This document shows, one piece after another, positions 43,601-54,431 of a stretch of DNA of 64,000 nt (position 1 is its first letter; each line of letters begins with the position of its first letter). The translations under genes were made by a program, and so were the position numbers. The notes beneath the pieces were generated by a model that ran no database searches, was not told the origin of the DNA, and saw nothing but the letters and a program-made list of their open reading frames with translations. Origin of the DNA: Sarcocystis neurona (Eukaryota; Apicomplexa; Conoidasida; Eucoccidiorida; Sarcocystidae); the NCBI GenBank assembly GCA_000727475.1, contig KL647292.1, positions 5,189,162 through 5,253,161 of the forward strand, in the 5' to 3' direction.

Positions 43601-45641
43601 AATTGCAAGTCTTCGCATACGATCGGCCAGCTGCACTCTTACTAATGTGTACGTGTGTATCACTCCTACAAACATACAAACGCACATTGCTTCGCACGCC
43701 CCTCTGTAGAGACGTGTACGTCCGTGAGGCACTGCTACACGCATTTCCCGCTGATTTCTCGGTCTCAAAAAATCCGCAAAGTCTTTCTGCAAAGTTGCCT
43801 GGATATCAGAGAGAGGCGGCGGCAGCGGACCACTCACGCAGTAGCAGCCTTTGTTCCGTTAAAAAATCTGGGTATCAGTTGTTGCGTGCCGTTCTATACA
43901 TTCGTCGTTGACTGGACAAAACCAGAGCACACGTCTCTGCTCGGCTACACACTGACATATGTTGTTTTTATAGAAAAAAAAATTTTGCTGCAGCAATACT
44001 GCAGTGAACATCGCCGTACTCGTGCAGGTGAGGACCGAAAAAAAGGATCGCGAGACCGTCGTAAGAAATTAATACTGAGAAGATAGCGAAGCTCGCTGTC
44101 TATCTGTAAAGCTCGCAGTGGTGTGCTTCAGGCGGGACGTGCAGCATACGCAGAGACGAAGCACAACACCGTTCTTGGTGGCGCAGAACCTGCACAGTGT
44201 CTACGAATGGACTTTTTGCGTAAACGTGTTGCCTCGCGAAGATACCCATGCCCGCAAGTGCACGCAGTGACGTAGTTATGTAAGGGAACGCACCTGCTTG
44301 TATATACGCATATGTGGCTGGGCAGCAGAAAGTATCACATCGGCACCCACCAGACGCACACCACACCAAGCATACGAACTAGAGCATACAGGTATATAAA
44401 TATATATTAGTATACATATTAGTATACAAGCACATACATATATGTATATATCTTTATCTACGTGTACACCCACCGAGGCGTACGTCGGCTAAGTTGTGCT
44501 TACGCCGATACTTACCAGGTTCTTGTTGATGGCGCCGAGCAGATGGCTGGCCCAAGCTAAGCCAAACGCAGCGGCAGATAACCCCGCAAAAATTCCAGTC
44601 TTTTTAAACACCTCCCGCAGCGTCGGTCGTTCCTCTACCATCTCATCTGTTTGAAGCACAAGGGAGTGTAGGAAGCTGAAGCACACATGCGTCGAAGGCA
44701 TGCATGCGGGCAGTGCGCAGACACGTAAGAAAGGCAACATGGTACACAAGCGTGTTTACACATGTGTGTTCACCTACGCGTCTCTGTCTTAGATACTTCA
44801 CAGTGTGTGTTTGTCTTTCTCGATGCCCTCTCTCTATGCGCAGGTGATACTGCACCGTAGAACAAGAACCTCAGAGCCACCGGCGTCAAGTATTTTTGCT
44901 TGCACCCGCATCCGAATGTGACGGTCACGCGTGTATACGTACACAGATGGAGGACAATATAGAGGAGATAACACCCGCAGAGAGAGTGACAGGTAGAAAC
45001 AAGGGTTGGCTCTAGCAGCTTCCGTCCAGCAGCTACCTCCGTCTTGTTACCTGTGCATACACACTTGCACATCTGTCCAGACACATGCAAATATACAAAT
45101 ATATGTACACTTGCACCATGATGAATTTATACATGTATGTGTGCACCTGCACCACATTTGTATATATATATATATATGTATACGGAGACTGGCCCCTGAG
45201 GAAGGGCCGCACACTGCGACTTCGCTGTGTACTAATCAAATGAGCTGGGTATGCCCCACATGCGCACCGGCTTAGCCGGTGCCAGAACCCTTCTCGGCCG
45301 CATCTCAAGATATCTACTTCCCTCTCCGGACTCGGATTCGTACGCACATGCCCACTTTCATACACACAAACACACACACGCACACACAATACACGCGAGT
45401 CTTTACAGCTGCGCCATTACGTATATATACATATATCTATGCTGAGAGATATACGTGAGTCTATAGGTATGTGCGACCTGCGCCCACCTTCAGAGGGCAC
45501 AATTTGTACCACGTTTCTACACACGAGCTGCAGGCCCCTTCGCTGCGACACGAGCGTGGACCGCGTCCACATCGCAGATGCCTTCTTGAACGAAGCCGCA
45601 AGCAGCAGCATTTTTAGCTGGGGATCAAGCCCTGCAGTCAT
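40660..45641 (-). CDS. Membrane protein with long coiled coil, four exons
   Basis: Exons: 45641-45488, 44646-44516, 43475-43340, 41747-40660. Every junction agrees in phase (1, 0, 1) and the donors are good (CTG|GTAAGT at exon 2). The 502-residue product starts after an in-frame TGA with MTAGLDPQLKMLLLAASFKK and a basic region free of acidic residues (STLVSQRRGLQLVCRN), like a mitochondrial presequence. Two hydrophobic helices follow: TGIFAGLSAAAFGLAWASHL and GSAAGAVSLLYAAIAGPIMA. Then comes KRFKWRNKFGWRKRKFFKKV, an acidic linker, and about 280 residues of charged helix (KLRAAEEEETKIVRRDLLLA) ending VEAVSEEE. Two N-terminal membrane helices plus a long helical rod would fit a peripheral-stalk b subunit of a mitochondrial ATP synthase or a Mic60-like protein; neither is shown by a motif. 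Introns are 841, 1040 and 1592 bases. An extra exon near 42.65 kb is possible. Confidence 0.82.
42351..42471 (+). CDS. Candidate last exon nested in an intron
   Basis: A pyrimidine tract ending CTCCTGGTAG precedes an open frame reading PYLGAPTSIATLTSVRHSDA and LSFDDEASSLMQDVLRSYR before TAG. It lies on the plus strand within the third intron of the minus-strand 502-residue gene. No upstream plus-strand exon is certain; frames at 41.8-42.2 kb are candidates. Confidence 0.4.
45264..45282. other. Perfect 8-bp stem hairpin with TTA loop
   Basis: GCACCGGC-TTA-GCCGGTGC. It is in the first intron of the minus-strand 502-residue gene. Confidence 0.7.
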
Positions 45642-45793
45642 TCTCCCTCACCACCCGGACTAGCACACATATGCATATATATATATATATGCGTTCACTC
45701 ATTACAAACTTTACATATACGCACATACCTATTTTCATATTATGGACACGTAGGTACATAAAACTGTTTATCACCTAGAACTGGGAACACGAC

Positions 45794-46165
45794 ATGGACA
45801 GTCAAATGTGTCGTCTGTTCACTCACGTGTTCACACAGAATGTCTCCCTCACGCTCCCCTTACGTGCACATCTATACAATGAATGCTTCTTCCCTTGTAC
45901 TCTCTCGTACTGTAGACCCGTGTACACTCTAAGTCGTCTTGCAGGTGTTTCGTGTATACGTACTCAAGTCAGCAAGCGTCGCCTCGACGTCCTCACAGAG
46001 AAGTTCCACCTGACTTTTCTCCTTCTCCCTGCGCAGTTTACAAACTTTATTCAGAAGCTGATGTCGTATCAAGGCCCCCGCGAGACTGCAAGAGGAGCAG
46101 CACAACGCAGCAGCAAAGCAACAGTAGCGGCCGACCAGTGTACCCGCAGCACAAGCGAAGCGCCG
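45794..46165 (+). CDS. Candidate 5' exon(s) of a divergent gene
   Basis: The frame from ATG 45794 is open to 46186. The convincing part starts near 45970 (SKRRLDVLTEKFHLTFLLLP) and continues after CCCTGCGCAG (46035) with FTNFIQKLMSYQGPRETARG and a Ser/Ala segment; GCGCCG|GTGAGG at 46165 is a good donor in phase 0. Whether 46035 is a real acceptor or inside one exon is open. The gene would be divergent from the 40660-45641 gene. Not recognised. Confidence 0.4.
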
Positions 46166-46375
46166 GTGAGGCGCTCCAGAAAGTAGAAGAGACTCCAGAG
46201 CCGCAGGGACAGGGTAGCAACACCAGCACGGGAACACAATGGCGAGCAACCAGCAGCAGAGCAACAGCAGAGCGCCGGCAGGCAGATCGGCAGAAGAGGA
46301 GCAGCATTGCGGGAGTGCAGCAGCAGGACCAGGAGGAAAGTAACAGCACGGCAGCAGACCAACCGCTGCATCTCC
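46080..46375. repeat. CAG block marking return to repeat-rich DNA
   Basis: Interrupted CAGCAG triplets on the plus strand keep several frames open, including a 364-codon plus frame (45952-47046) that crosses into antisense of the exon at 46537-46745. First large CAG block after about 21 kb with few. Confidence 0.6.
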
Positions 46376-46536
46376 AAAGAAACCAGGTTTGCACACAGGA
46401 GCACACGAGTATCAGCAATTGCAGCAGTTCTGTTGAAACTTGCGGGCTTCACTTATATACACAACAGCATACGTACACATACACTCTATCTTCGTCTACA
46501 TGTGCTTTCCTAGTTTGGCTCGACAGATGCATGCAC

Positions 46537-48248
46537 CTACTGCTTTTGTTTGGTGGCTGCGGCCTTCACGTATCCCATAAAGGGAACTGTGCTCAGATTC
46601 TGGTCCTTGAAGATTCCCTCCTTCGGCACCCGGAAGATCTGCAGCACTGCCTGCAGCAGGAGCTTCTTCTGTTTTTCCAGCGCGGAGGGTGTAACGAAGG
46701 CTCTCTCTACTTTTACTCGAGCTTCCCATGGGCCCTCCTTGTACTCTGCATACATGACGCATTGCAAGTGCGCAGGATCATGCACAGGAACGCAAAGCTC
46801 TTTGCATCAGAGTGTATCCACCAAAAACAGAGTCTTACGCATGCCCAGCCACGGCCAGCCTTGTACACACAGATTCACCGTGTGCATCATCCCTGCGTAC
46901 ATGTACGTTTATTCATCCGTCTACAGTCATATAAATTTGTAGAATCCAAGAAAGAATGCAGAAAGCCAAGCCTAACACGTACACGTGTGCAGCCGGGAAG
47001 CAAATGCGCAAGAAACATTCGAGCGCCAACGCATCCGCCAGAATAGCAGTGCGTGTATACAGGAAGGGAGACCAGTGCAGATGCCCGCGGGAGGGCCAAG
47101 TATTCAAGGTGCAGACAGATGTACTACAAGTGTGTGCCAGTGACGACTGATGTGTACGCGCGCGTAGGAGACGCAGACAAACAAGAGAAGGAGAAAATCA
47201 CACGGACGCATGCAGAGACACCGCGTCAAACGTAGGGCAGAGAGGACACACTCGGATGCGACGAAAGTGCAGACGCAGACGCAGGCGCGCCACAGGAGGA
47301 AATCTGCGGTAGTCCACGCCTCGCACTCCTTCGTAGGTAGCTGTCCTGCACGTATTTTTACATCTACTTTAAACGCGGGTGCAGCATCCTATGTATACGG
47401 ATGTGTGTGCAGAGCATGCAACACGCACACAACAAGCGTCCACGTCAGGGCAGTCGCGATACACTTCTGGATCATCGGCAACGCAGATAAAAGAAGAGTG
47501 TCTCAGTGGAGCCAGACGAGAAGAAGGGTAGTTGCTTGGGACGGCACGTAGGCACGAAGGAACTTCTTGTACAAGCGCAAGTACCGCAGGCGTTGACGCT
47601 TTTGCACAGCGTGACGACTACGTGAAGAAAATCTAATGCACGCATGGTTCATTCCTTCCCTGTGTCAGTTCACTCATTTCGCTAAGAGCGCCTCTTGCTG
47701 CTTCGCAGTATGCGATGCGGGTCCTGCGGACACTCCTGCTACTGCGGACATCAGTCTCACTCCACCCCTGCTGGCGCCGCAGATACATCCTTCTTCGACG
47801 TCTTGGCGTCAATTCTGCAGTTCTTGGTTGCCCGTATTACTTCATTGTCTGCCTCCACCGAAAGGAGGAAAGCATTTCTTTGCACGTTCATATATATATA
47901 TATATATATGAAGAGTAAGTATAAAATGTGGAAAGGCTTGTTTCACGAACTAGAGAGAGATGATTCCTTCCCGTACACACACGGGGGGATCTACACGTCA
48001 GCCGACGAGTCGATCTTACATGCAGGGTAGTCTTTCTGCATCCCTTTAAGAGTCTCACAGCACGCATTTTTTCCGGCTGTGCGCAGATATCTTTGTTGCT
48101 TGCGTTCCCTTAGCGGCACGCGGCTTCTGTGTCTCATTACCTGGCACTCGTATAGGCCAGCCTTTCACCAGCTGCAGTGGGCTTCCCTCTTTCAAGCAGA
48201 TCGCCGTTCCTTGAAAATGCTCCAGTTCCTCAGCTGCAGGAGACACGC
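46537..48248 (-). CDS. 3' part of an unidentified gene, two exons
   Basis: Exon 48248-48141 (acceptor GTGTGGCAG, donor CCAG|GTAATG) reads VSPAAEELEHFQGTAICLKE and GSPLQLVKGWPIRVP, ending in phase 1. Exon 46745-46537 (acceptor GTATGCAG) resumes in the right phase with YKEGPWEARVKVERAFVTPS, ALEKQKKLLLQAVLQIFRVP and KEGIFKDQNLSTVPFMGYVK, stop. 103 or more residues of clearly protein-like sequence; the C-terminal exon looks like a conserved compact domain. An alternative acceptor at 48233 keeps the phase. Upstream exons lie above 48.25 kb but none is certain; the frame with DLLLLRGSALILLTWLPFSF at 48.5-48.75 kb is a weak candidate. Not recognised. Confidence 0.68.
47783..47914 (+). CDS. Candidate exon running through a TA microsatellite
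   Basis: Between GGCGCCGCAG and the excellent donor AAGA|GTAAGTAT the plus frame reads TSFFDVLASILQFLVARITS, LSASTERRKAFLCTF and then IYIYIYMK from a TA run. It overlaps the intron of the minus-strand gene 46537-48248. Three frames are open, so this is tentative. Confidence 0.3.
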
Positions 48249-48259
48249 CTGCCACACAA

Positions 48260-49368
48260 ACGCAAGCGTGTTTTTGAGAGGAGCTGCTAGCGCATGCGTG
48301 TGGAGGCAAGGGGACAGAAAACAGTTTCGACGAACAGCCAACCAGTCGACAAACCACGAGGTCCACAAACGCTTATGTCGGGTTTATCTCCTATTTACTC
48401 TTTTTTTTCCTTGATGCGCTTCATCAACGCCGTGTGGAAATCGGCGGCAGGTGAGCAAATGTCGACATACACGCCCATTCACGTTCGCGCCTGTACACAC
48501 GCGCGGCTCAGGTAGCAGCGTGAACAGACGGGGCCCCTCTCGACAGCCTGCTTTCGGCAAGTCCGTGGTAGGCTTCAGAGAGAAGGTAGCCAAGGCAAAA
48601 ACCGCATGCGGCTAGCCCGCACGGAAGCAGATGCAGGAAGGCCAATGAGTGAAGGTGCCAAGAGCAGAAGAGATGGCTAGTCGACTTGCACAAAAAGGAG
48701 AAAGGAAGCCATGTCAGCAAGATTAACGCGGAGCCGCGAAGAAGCAGCAGATCCATACCGTTGACGCAAATGCAGAAAAACATATAGATGTGTATATGCG
48801 TATATTCATATTCAACTACATACAGAGATATCTTTCCGTAGAAATGCACACATGTATATATGCACGCACACAAATAAGAAAACAGTGTTACGAACAAGCA
48901 CATCTGCAGACACCTACGCAGTGGCTAGCACCCATCTGCACGCAAGCGCGTTTTAAACGGCTTCCACCCTCTGCTCACAAGGACATACACAACTACATAT
49001 CTGTGTGCATCTCCCCACCTACTTCCCTACCTGTGTGTCAACCTACCAATCTCTCTATCTCTCTGCCTCTCTATCTATCTGTCATGCCTTAAAGACTTCC
49101 CACATAATCAAAAATGCGGATACACAAATAGTCAAGCAGATGCGTGCCCTTCTTTCTCTGTCTGAACTGGTACATGTGCGTCCAGTGTTCCTGTGTGTCT
49201 GTTTCAGCTGGTGCTTTTCAGTCATACGCTTCAGACCCTGCAAGCATATCCCCATGAATACATTGCATTCATAAGTGGATATGCATATAAACCGCGCAGA
49301 AGGGCGCATCCAGAGAAGTCTGTATACTCACGTGAGGCAGCGTCTTCCTTTTTCTTCGACTGGCTTCA

Positions 49369-49370
<2 letters not shown>
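48260..49370. other. Stretch without a supported gene
   Basis: Includes a short plus segment MRFINAVWKSAA ending at a strong donor GGCAG|GTGAGC (48452) whose antisense also reads like protein (DFHTALMKRIKEKKE). TA/CT simple sequence dominates from 48.78 kb. No call is justified. Confidence 0.4.
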
Positions 49371-49418
<48 letters not shown>

Positions 49419-49859
49419 NNNNNNNNNNNNNNNNNNNNNNNNNNNNNNNNNNNNNNNNNNNNNNNNNNNNNNNNNNNNNNNNNNNNNNNNNNNNNNNNNN
49501 NNNNNNNNNNNNNNNNNNNNNNNNNNNNNNNNNNNNNNNNNNNNNNNNNNNNNNNNNNNNNNNNNNNNNNNNNNNNNNNNNNNNNNNNNNNNNNNNNNNN
49601 NNNNNNNNNNNNNNNNNNNNNNNNNNNNNNNNNNNNNNNNNNNNNNNNNNNNNNNNNNNNNNNNNNNNNNNNNNNNNNNNNNNNNNNNNNNNNNNNNNNN
49701 NNNNNNNNNNNNNNNNNNNNNNNNNNNNNNNNNNNNNNNNNNNNNNNNNNNNNNNNNNNNNNNNNNNNNNNNNNNNNNNNNNNNNNNNNNNNNNNNNNNN
49801 NNNNNNNNNNNNNNNNNNNNNNNNNNNNNNNNNNNNNNNNNNNNNNNNNNNNNNNNNTC

Positions 49860-49918
<59 letters not shown>
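49370..49918. repeat. (CT)n(TA)n microsatellite with assembly gap
   Basis: CT repeats switching to TA repeats run up to 49418, a block of 439 N follows (49419-49857), and the right border again shows (CT)n then (TA)n in the same orientation to about 49914. The gap is therefore inside, or between two copies of, the same compound microsatellite. Confidence 0.9.
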
Positions 49919-49919
<1 letters not shown>

Positions 49920-50036
49920 GCCCAAGTGTAGCTACGTGTCTGGCTGTCGGTAACGTCGCGCTGGTATGGTAGCCAGCCACTGTTTTTCTTTCTTTAGCAG
50001 CGTTTAAACAACTTTTCCTGTGGTTTCCGTTATTTC

Positions 50037-52573
50037 CTAGCTTGCGTAAAGAAGCAGCCTACCACTAGGAAAACGGTTGTTTCCCCATGTAAGTGGATCT
50101 AGGGCCTCTAAATTGAACCATTCGGGAAGGGTCTTCGCAAACTTTGGCACCGACGGACTATGCAACAGAAGCTGAGCGAAGACTTTATTTTCCTGATTTC
50201 TCCTCACATCGCCGATAGATACAAGCATCGCCCGTTGGCCTGCACCAGCCGCAGCAGCAAAGAAACGCATGCAGCGGCTGCGGAATGCATGCGCAGCACG
50301 GCAGCGGAGGATCGTGCAAAGGACACGGAAGAAGAGGACGCCTTGTTGACGGTTCTTTTTTCCTCAGAAATAAGGTCGGCGCTTTTGCGCATCTGTGCAG
50401 CTGTTCTACTGCAAAAGGAGCGAACGGCAGCAGCAGAATGGGAAGACGAGACGGGCCGCAGGTGACAGAGAGACAGCAGCAGTAGCCGGGAATGAGAAAC
50501 CAAAGACACTGCCGCAGCGGGGAACAAGAAGGAGAAGAAGGAGGAGAACGGGCAGGACAGATCACAGGAGAGACTCTAGAACCAAAGAGACAGATGCAAT
50601 AACAAGAAGCGGGTATAAAGACTACGGAAGAAAGGGAGGAGGAAGAAAAGGAGGAGAGGAAGAGAAACAACAACAGCAGAAAACGGCACTCGTATAAAAA
50701 GAAAAGCAGGGCCAGCAGGAAGATCGTGTGACGCAGCAAGCGAGACGAGAACAACGGCAGGACCGGCAGCGTGAAACAGGCGGCTTCACCAAACACAGCT
50801 GGAGATGGAGACGCGTCGAGACAGAAGCAGCCCGAGCCAGACAGCACGGGACCCAAGAGCAGCACTGGCAGCAGCTGGCGCACGAGAGAGCGGCGCCAAA
50901 AAGCCGCAGCACCATCAGCAGCAGAAGCAGCAGAGGGCGGCACCGAGACAGGGACAGCAGCTGCAGTAGAGAGGAAGACGTCCTGTGCCGTCCAACGGCG
51001 GCAGCAGCAGCACGGACGGAAGAGACGCAGCGACAACAGTAGTAGCCGCCGAAAAGGTCGACATCAGCAGGAGCGGAAACAGGTGGCAAGGCACCACAGC
51101 AAGAAAAGTCAGCAAAGGAAATGGGTCGGGTTGCCACCTCATTTTGAGACTGCCTGCAGTAGCAGAAAATGACGAGAAGCCGTTGCAACCGCACTAGAGG
51201 CTCGAAGAGACTGCGGTGAGAAGAGGCGCCGTTGACTCTTCAAGGAAAAGGGAAAATGTGGAACTTCGGAGAACTGGCAAGAAGGTATTACTCGAAAAAT
51301 AGCATCCGCAAACGGCAGTCCACTTACACCTTCTCGGGTGCGCTCCTTTCTTCTTTCTTATCTTTCTCTGAAATGTGGTCGTCTGTCCTTCCTTCTCTGT
51401 CTCTTGGATTTCGTTTCTCCACCGCTTCGTGCGTTGTCAGTTGCTTGCTCTTCCACGCTCTCGCCGTGTTCCCCTACTCTTTGTCCTGTTGATTTTGTTC
51501 TGCTGAGTTTCAAGACGCCTTTTCCTGCCGCTTCTGCGATCGCTTTTCTCACCTTTGCGTCATCTTCCCTGTGACACTTCTTTTTCAGTTCCTATCCTGT
51601 CATTTGCTCTCTTCTCCCTCTTCACTCCTCTCTTCTCCCCTCCTCTTCGCTTCGCTCTTCTCTTTTTACTGTCAAGCCTCCCCGTTATTCTCTCTTCAGC
51701 CCCGCATCATCTGCTTCCTACTCTGCGGATTCTTCAGGCGTGTCACCTGTCTTTTCTTCCTTCCCTTTCGTTTCTCGTAGTCCTTTTTTTTCTGTTCACT
51801 ACTGGCCTTCACTTTTTCCTGTTCCTTTCGTCGTCTTCCCAACCATACTCTCCGACTCTCATTCGCTTCTCCTGTGTTTTGGTTTCCTTCTTTCCCAAAT
51901 GTCTGTCGCATCCCCCTCGCTCATTCTTCTTCACTTGTGTGCTTCCTTTTCCGTCCTCACATTATCTGTTCTTCCTCATCTCCGATACACGCGCTGATGC
52001 TTACATCGGTTTTGTCTACTCTCTCATTTTTCTTCATAGTGGTCCTTTCTGCTTCCTCTGTTCCTCCTCCTGAATTTCCTTCTACTTTGTTGCCGCCCTC
52101 GACGAATTCCTCCAGATTGTTCTGCCTCGTCTAGTTTCTTTACCTTGTTGTTGCCCTTTCTAATCCTGCGGCATCACCTTTCTTCGCGCGTACGTACTTC
52201 CCTCCCTTGGGCTTTCTTCCTCTTCTACATCCCACCTTCTCCAGCTGCTTTGCAACCTTTCTTCCTCTTCTCTTGTTCGAGGGCCCTTTGCTGCTGTACT
52301 CCGCTTCGCTCGCTTCGACTTCGTCTTTCATCGGCTCCTATCTCCTCTTCTTGCAATCAACTTTTCTTCCCCATTACCTCTCCTCTCCCGTTGCTCACCT
52401 TCTTTGCAGACGGCTCCCCTCGTCGATGTAGGATTCGTATTATCGACGCTCAGGTGCCGGTCATCCATAAACACAACAGTAATGCGCAAGTCCTTCGTGC
52501 CGATCACATTCTTATCCGCAAGCAACGCTTCCATATCTTTGTCCACTGAGGAGACCGGCTTTATAGACACCTC
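50037..52573 (-). CDS. 3' part of an unidentified gene, two exons
   Basis: Exon 52573-52399 (acceptor GCTGCACAG, donor AGAAG|GTGAGC) reads EVSIKPVSSVDKDMEALLAD, KNVIGTKDLRITVVFMDDRH and LSVDNTNPTSTRGAVCKE, phase 1. Exon 50239-50037 (acceptor GGTGCAG) continues in phase with QRAMLVSIGDVRRNQENKVF, AQLLLHSPSVPKFAKTLPEW and FNLEALDPLTWGNNRFPSGR, stop. The alternation of strands and loops suggests a beta-containing domain. Upstream, a hydrophobic frame (FLAYLSAAFAPVVVISVLGR, 52.73-52.79 kb) may be a membrane exon of the same gene but its donor is unclear. The 2159-base intron consists largely of purine- or pyrimidine-rich and CAG sequence. Not recognised. Confidence 0.68.
50470..51210. repeat. Purine-rich tract with CAG triplets
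   Basis: GGAAGA/GAGAAG-rich from 50.5 to 50.72 kb, then CAGCAGC-rich to 51.07 kb, on the plus strand. It lies in the intron of the minus-strand gene 50037-52573. Arg/Lys/Gln frames on plus and Ser/Leu/Cys frames on minus are not credible genes. Confidence 0.6.
51330..52395. repeat. Pyrimidine-rich tract, about 1 kb
   Basis: TTCTTTCTC/TCCTCTTC composition over about a kilobase of the plus strand, purine-rich on the sense strand of the surrounding intron. Plus frames read only Ser, Phe, Leu and Pro. It ends at the exon donor at 52398. Confidence 0.65.
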
Positions 52574-52899
52574 CTGTGCAGCGCGCGACAGAGAACAGCG
52601 CAAAAACACGAACAGCGCGCAGCAACTGGAGTGCAGGGGCAGTCGCCGGACAAGCAGAAAACCATGCGAAGAAGAGACAGCCTCCGGTAAACTTCTCTTC
52701 AAAAGAGGATAGAAGATAGTCGGTGAGTGAAAAGCGCCCCAGAACTGAAATAACTACAACGGGCGCAAAGGCAGCGGAGAGATACGCAAGGAACTTTGTC
52801 CAGGAACAGACTAAAACTGTCGAAGGATGGAGGACTGGGCAAGACAAGAAGAGCGCAGCAGATTTGTCTTGCGCTCCCAAGGAAGCACCGACCGACAAA

Positions 52900-53990
52900 G
52901 ATACACCTACGTTTCAAATGTACGTGTGCATATATGTATGTGTCTGTGTACGTATGCATGGACGTATGTATGCATGCACGTATGTGTGTATGCTACGTAT
53001 GTATGTATGTATGAATGTATGTACATGTGTCGACATTTTGAACGGCTGAGAGAGAGCACTTCACGAGCACAGCAAGGTACGCGGGGCGAATGGGAAGCCC
53101 CAGGCTGGAAAGGCCTGAACCAGGTGGCGCGCTGAGTTCTTCGCCATTTCTAAAGAAGCCGGAGAGTCTATGGAAAGGACGCGCGCAGGATTGACGCAAG
53201 TGCACAGGGACATACATCAATATAGCAACGTCGCTTTCGTGGACAACAAGAAGAAAACTGCTACAGACGGCAAGTCACTGGCTTTCACTCTGCATGCTAC
53301 CACAATTCGGCAGGGAAAAAGGCAGCTTTGAGCTGCTGAAGCTCTCCGGATCCGTCCAAGGACTTCTCCGCGGGTGTTTACGTGCACAGCTTTTCCTGTG
53401 CTGCACAAAGGACCTACACGTACGTATATAGAGAACAGATACTGATGTGCGTGGGCGCTGAACTACAGATATATATGTATATATATATATGTGAAAGAGC
53501 ACGCATATGCAAGAAGGAAGAAACAGAGAGGAGAAGCAGAGAAGAGAGGAAAAGACTGAGGCTCAGGAGAATGTGGACGTTATAGAGTCTCAGGCGACGA
53601 CGTGCGTTCTCTCTAGGTGTTCAAAGAGCGGATTCAGCACAATGCCGCGCTAGTGATAATTTAGCCGGCTTAAAAAAAAGCAGCTGGATAAGTGCACGAA
53701 CACACAGATCTGTACCTGCGTCCTTCTTACCGATGCAAGAGAGAACATGCGTACATGTGTTTGTGTGTATCTATACATGCGCCTCCATATACCTATACAC
53801 GTACGCGCACAGGCTGCTATAGATGCGGTTCACAGAGTTGGATAGAGCAAAAGAAGGACTAAATTGCATCTGCAATTCGGGAAGCAGACGAACTCCGAAA
53901 TTCTCACGACACTCCCCTGGCAGAGACAGGTGCAGCCGCACAAAGCTCTTTAAGTGTACGTACATCACACACACACTTGCGACGTAAAGA
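52900..53990. other. Stretch without a firm gene
   Basis: TATG repeats at 52.92-53.03 kb and a short TA run near 53.47-53.49 kb. Minus frames at 53.0-53.4 kb (NGEELSAPPGSGLSSLGLPI; HVNTRGEVLGRIRRASAAQS) look partly coding but have no matching splice partners. Confidence 0.35.
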
Positions 53991-54014
53991 CAGAAGACAA
54001 AAAGCCCCAGCATA

Positions 54015-54431
54015 TCACTGAGACAGAAATGGCATTGTTTTCGTAGGTTCCTGCTGCAATGTCGGATCAGCGCAATACCCAAGCAAAGCAAACAGTTTCT
54101 GCAGAAATTTTGTACCAGCTTGAAGTCCTCCGTGTACGGACGTGTTCAGATATATACAAATACAGACATATACACACGTAGTGTGCATATACACATATAT
54201 ATACATATATATATACAGAGAGAGAGATGGCTAAATGTATAAACTGAACCGTCGAGACATGCACGTCCTCCGCCCCGTCTTCATCCCTCGGCGTTAAAGT
54301 TACGGTTTTCCGTTTACGCACTCTGTGAGTGTAGAGACGGAGCAGTACCCCCAGCGACGCAGCAGCTGTCCTGCCCCTCTGTACTCGACAGGGGGAGGGG
54401 TCTACAAGATTGTGGGCCAAGAACTCTGCTC
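54015..54431 (-). CDS. 3' part of an unidentified gene, two exons
   Basis: After CTTCTTGCAG, exon 54431-54250 reads AEFLAHNLVDPSPCRVQRGR, TAAASLGVLLRLYTHRVRKR and KTVTLTPRDEDGAEDVHVST, ending ACG|GTTCAG, phase 0. TTTCTGCAG opens exon 54098-54015 in phase 0: KLFALLGYCADPTLQQEPTK, TMPFLSQ, TGA. The donor is weak (GTTCAG), but composition on both sides is good. The protein looks helical with a basic centre. Not recognised. Confidence 0.5.

Noticed and set aside
45952..47046. 364-codon plus-strand ORF
   Set aside because: Built from CAG repeats in its first half and antisense of the well-supported exon 46537-46745 in its second half.
49193..49972. ORFs bridging the N block
   Set aside because: They exist only because N codons are not stops; the flanks are Ser/Leu and Ile/Tyr from CT and TA repeats.
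51555..52073. 172-codon plus-strand ORF
   Set aside because: Ser/Phe/Leu/Pro only, from a pyrimidine-rich tract inside the intron of the minus-strand gene.
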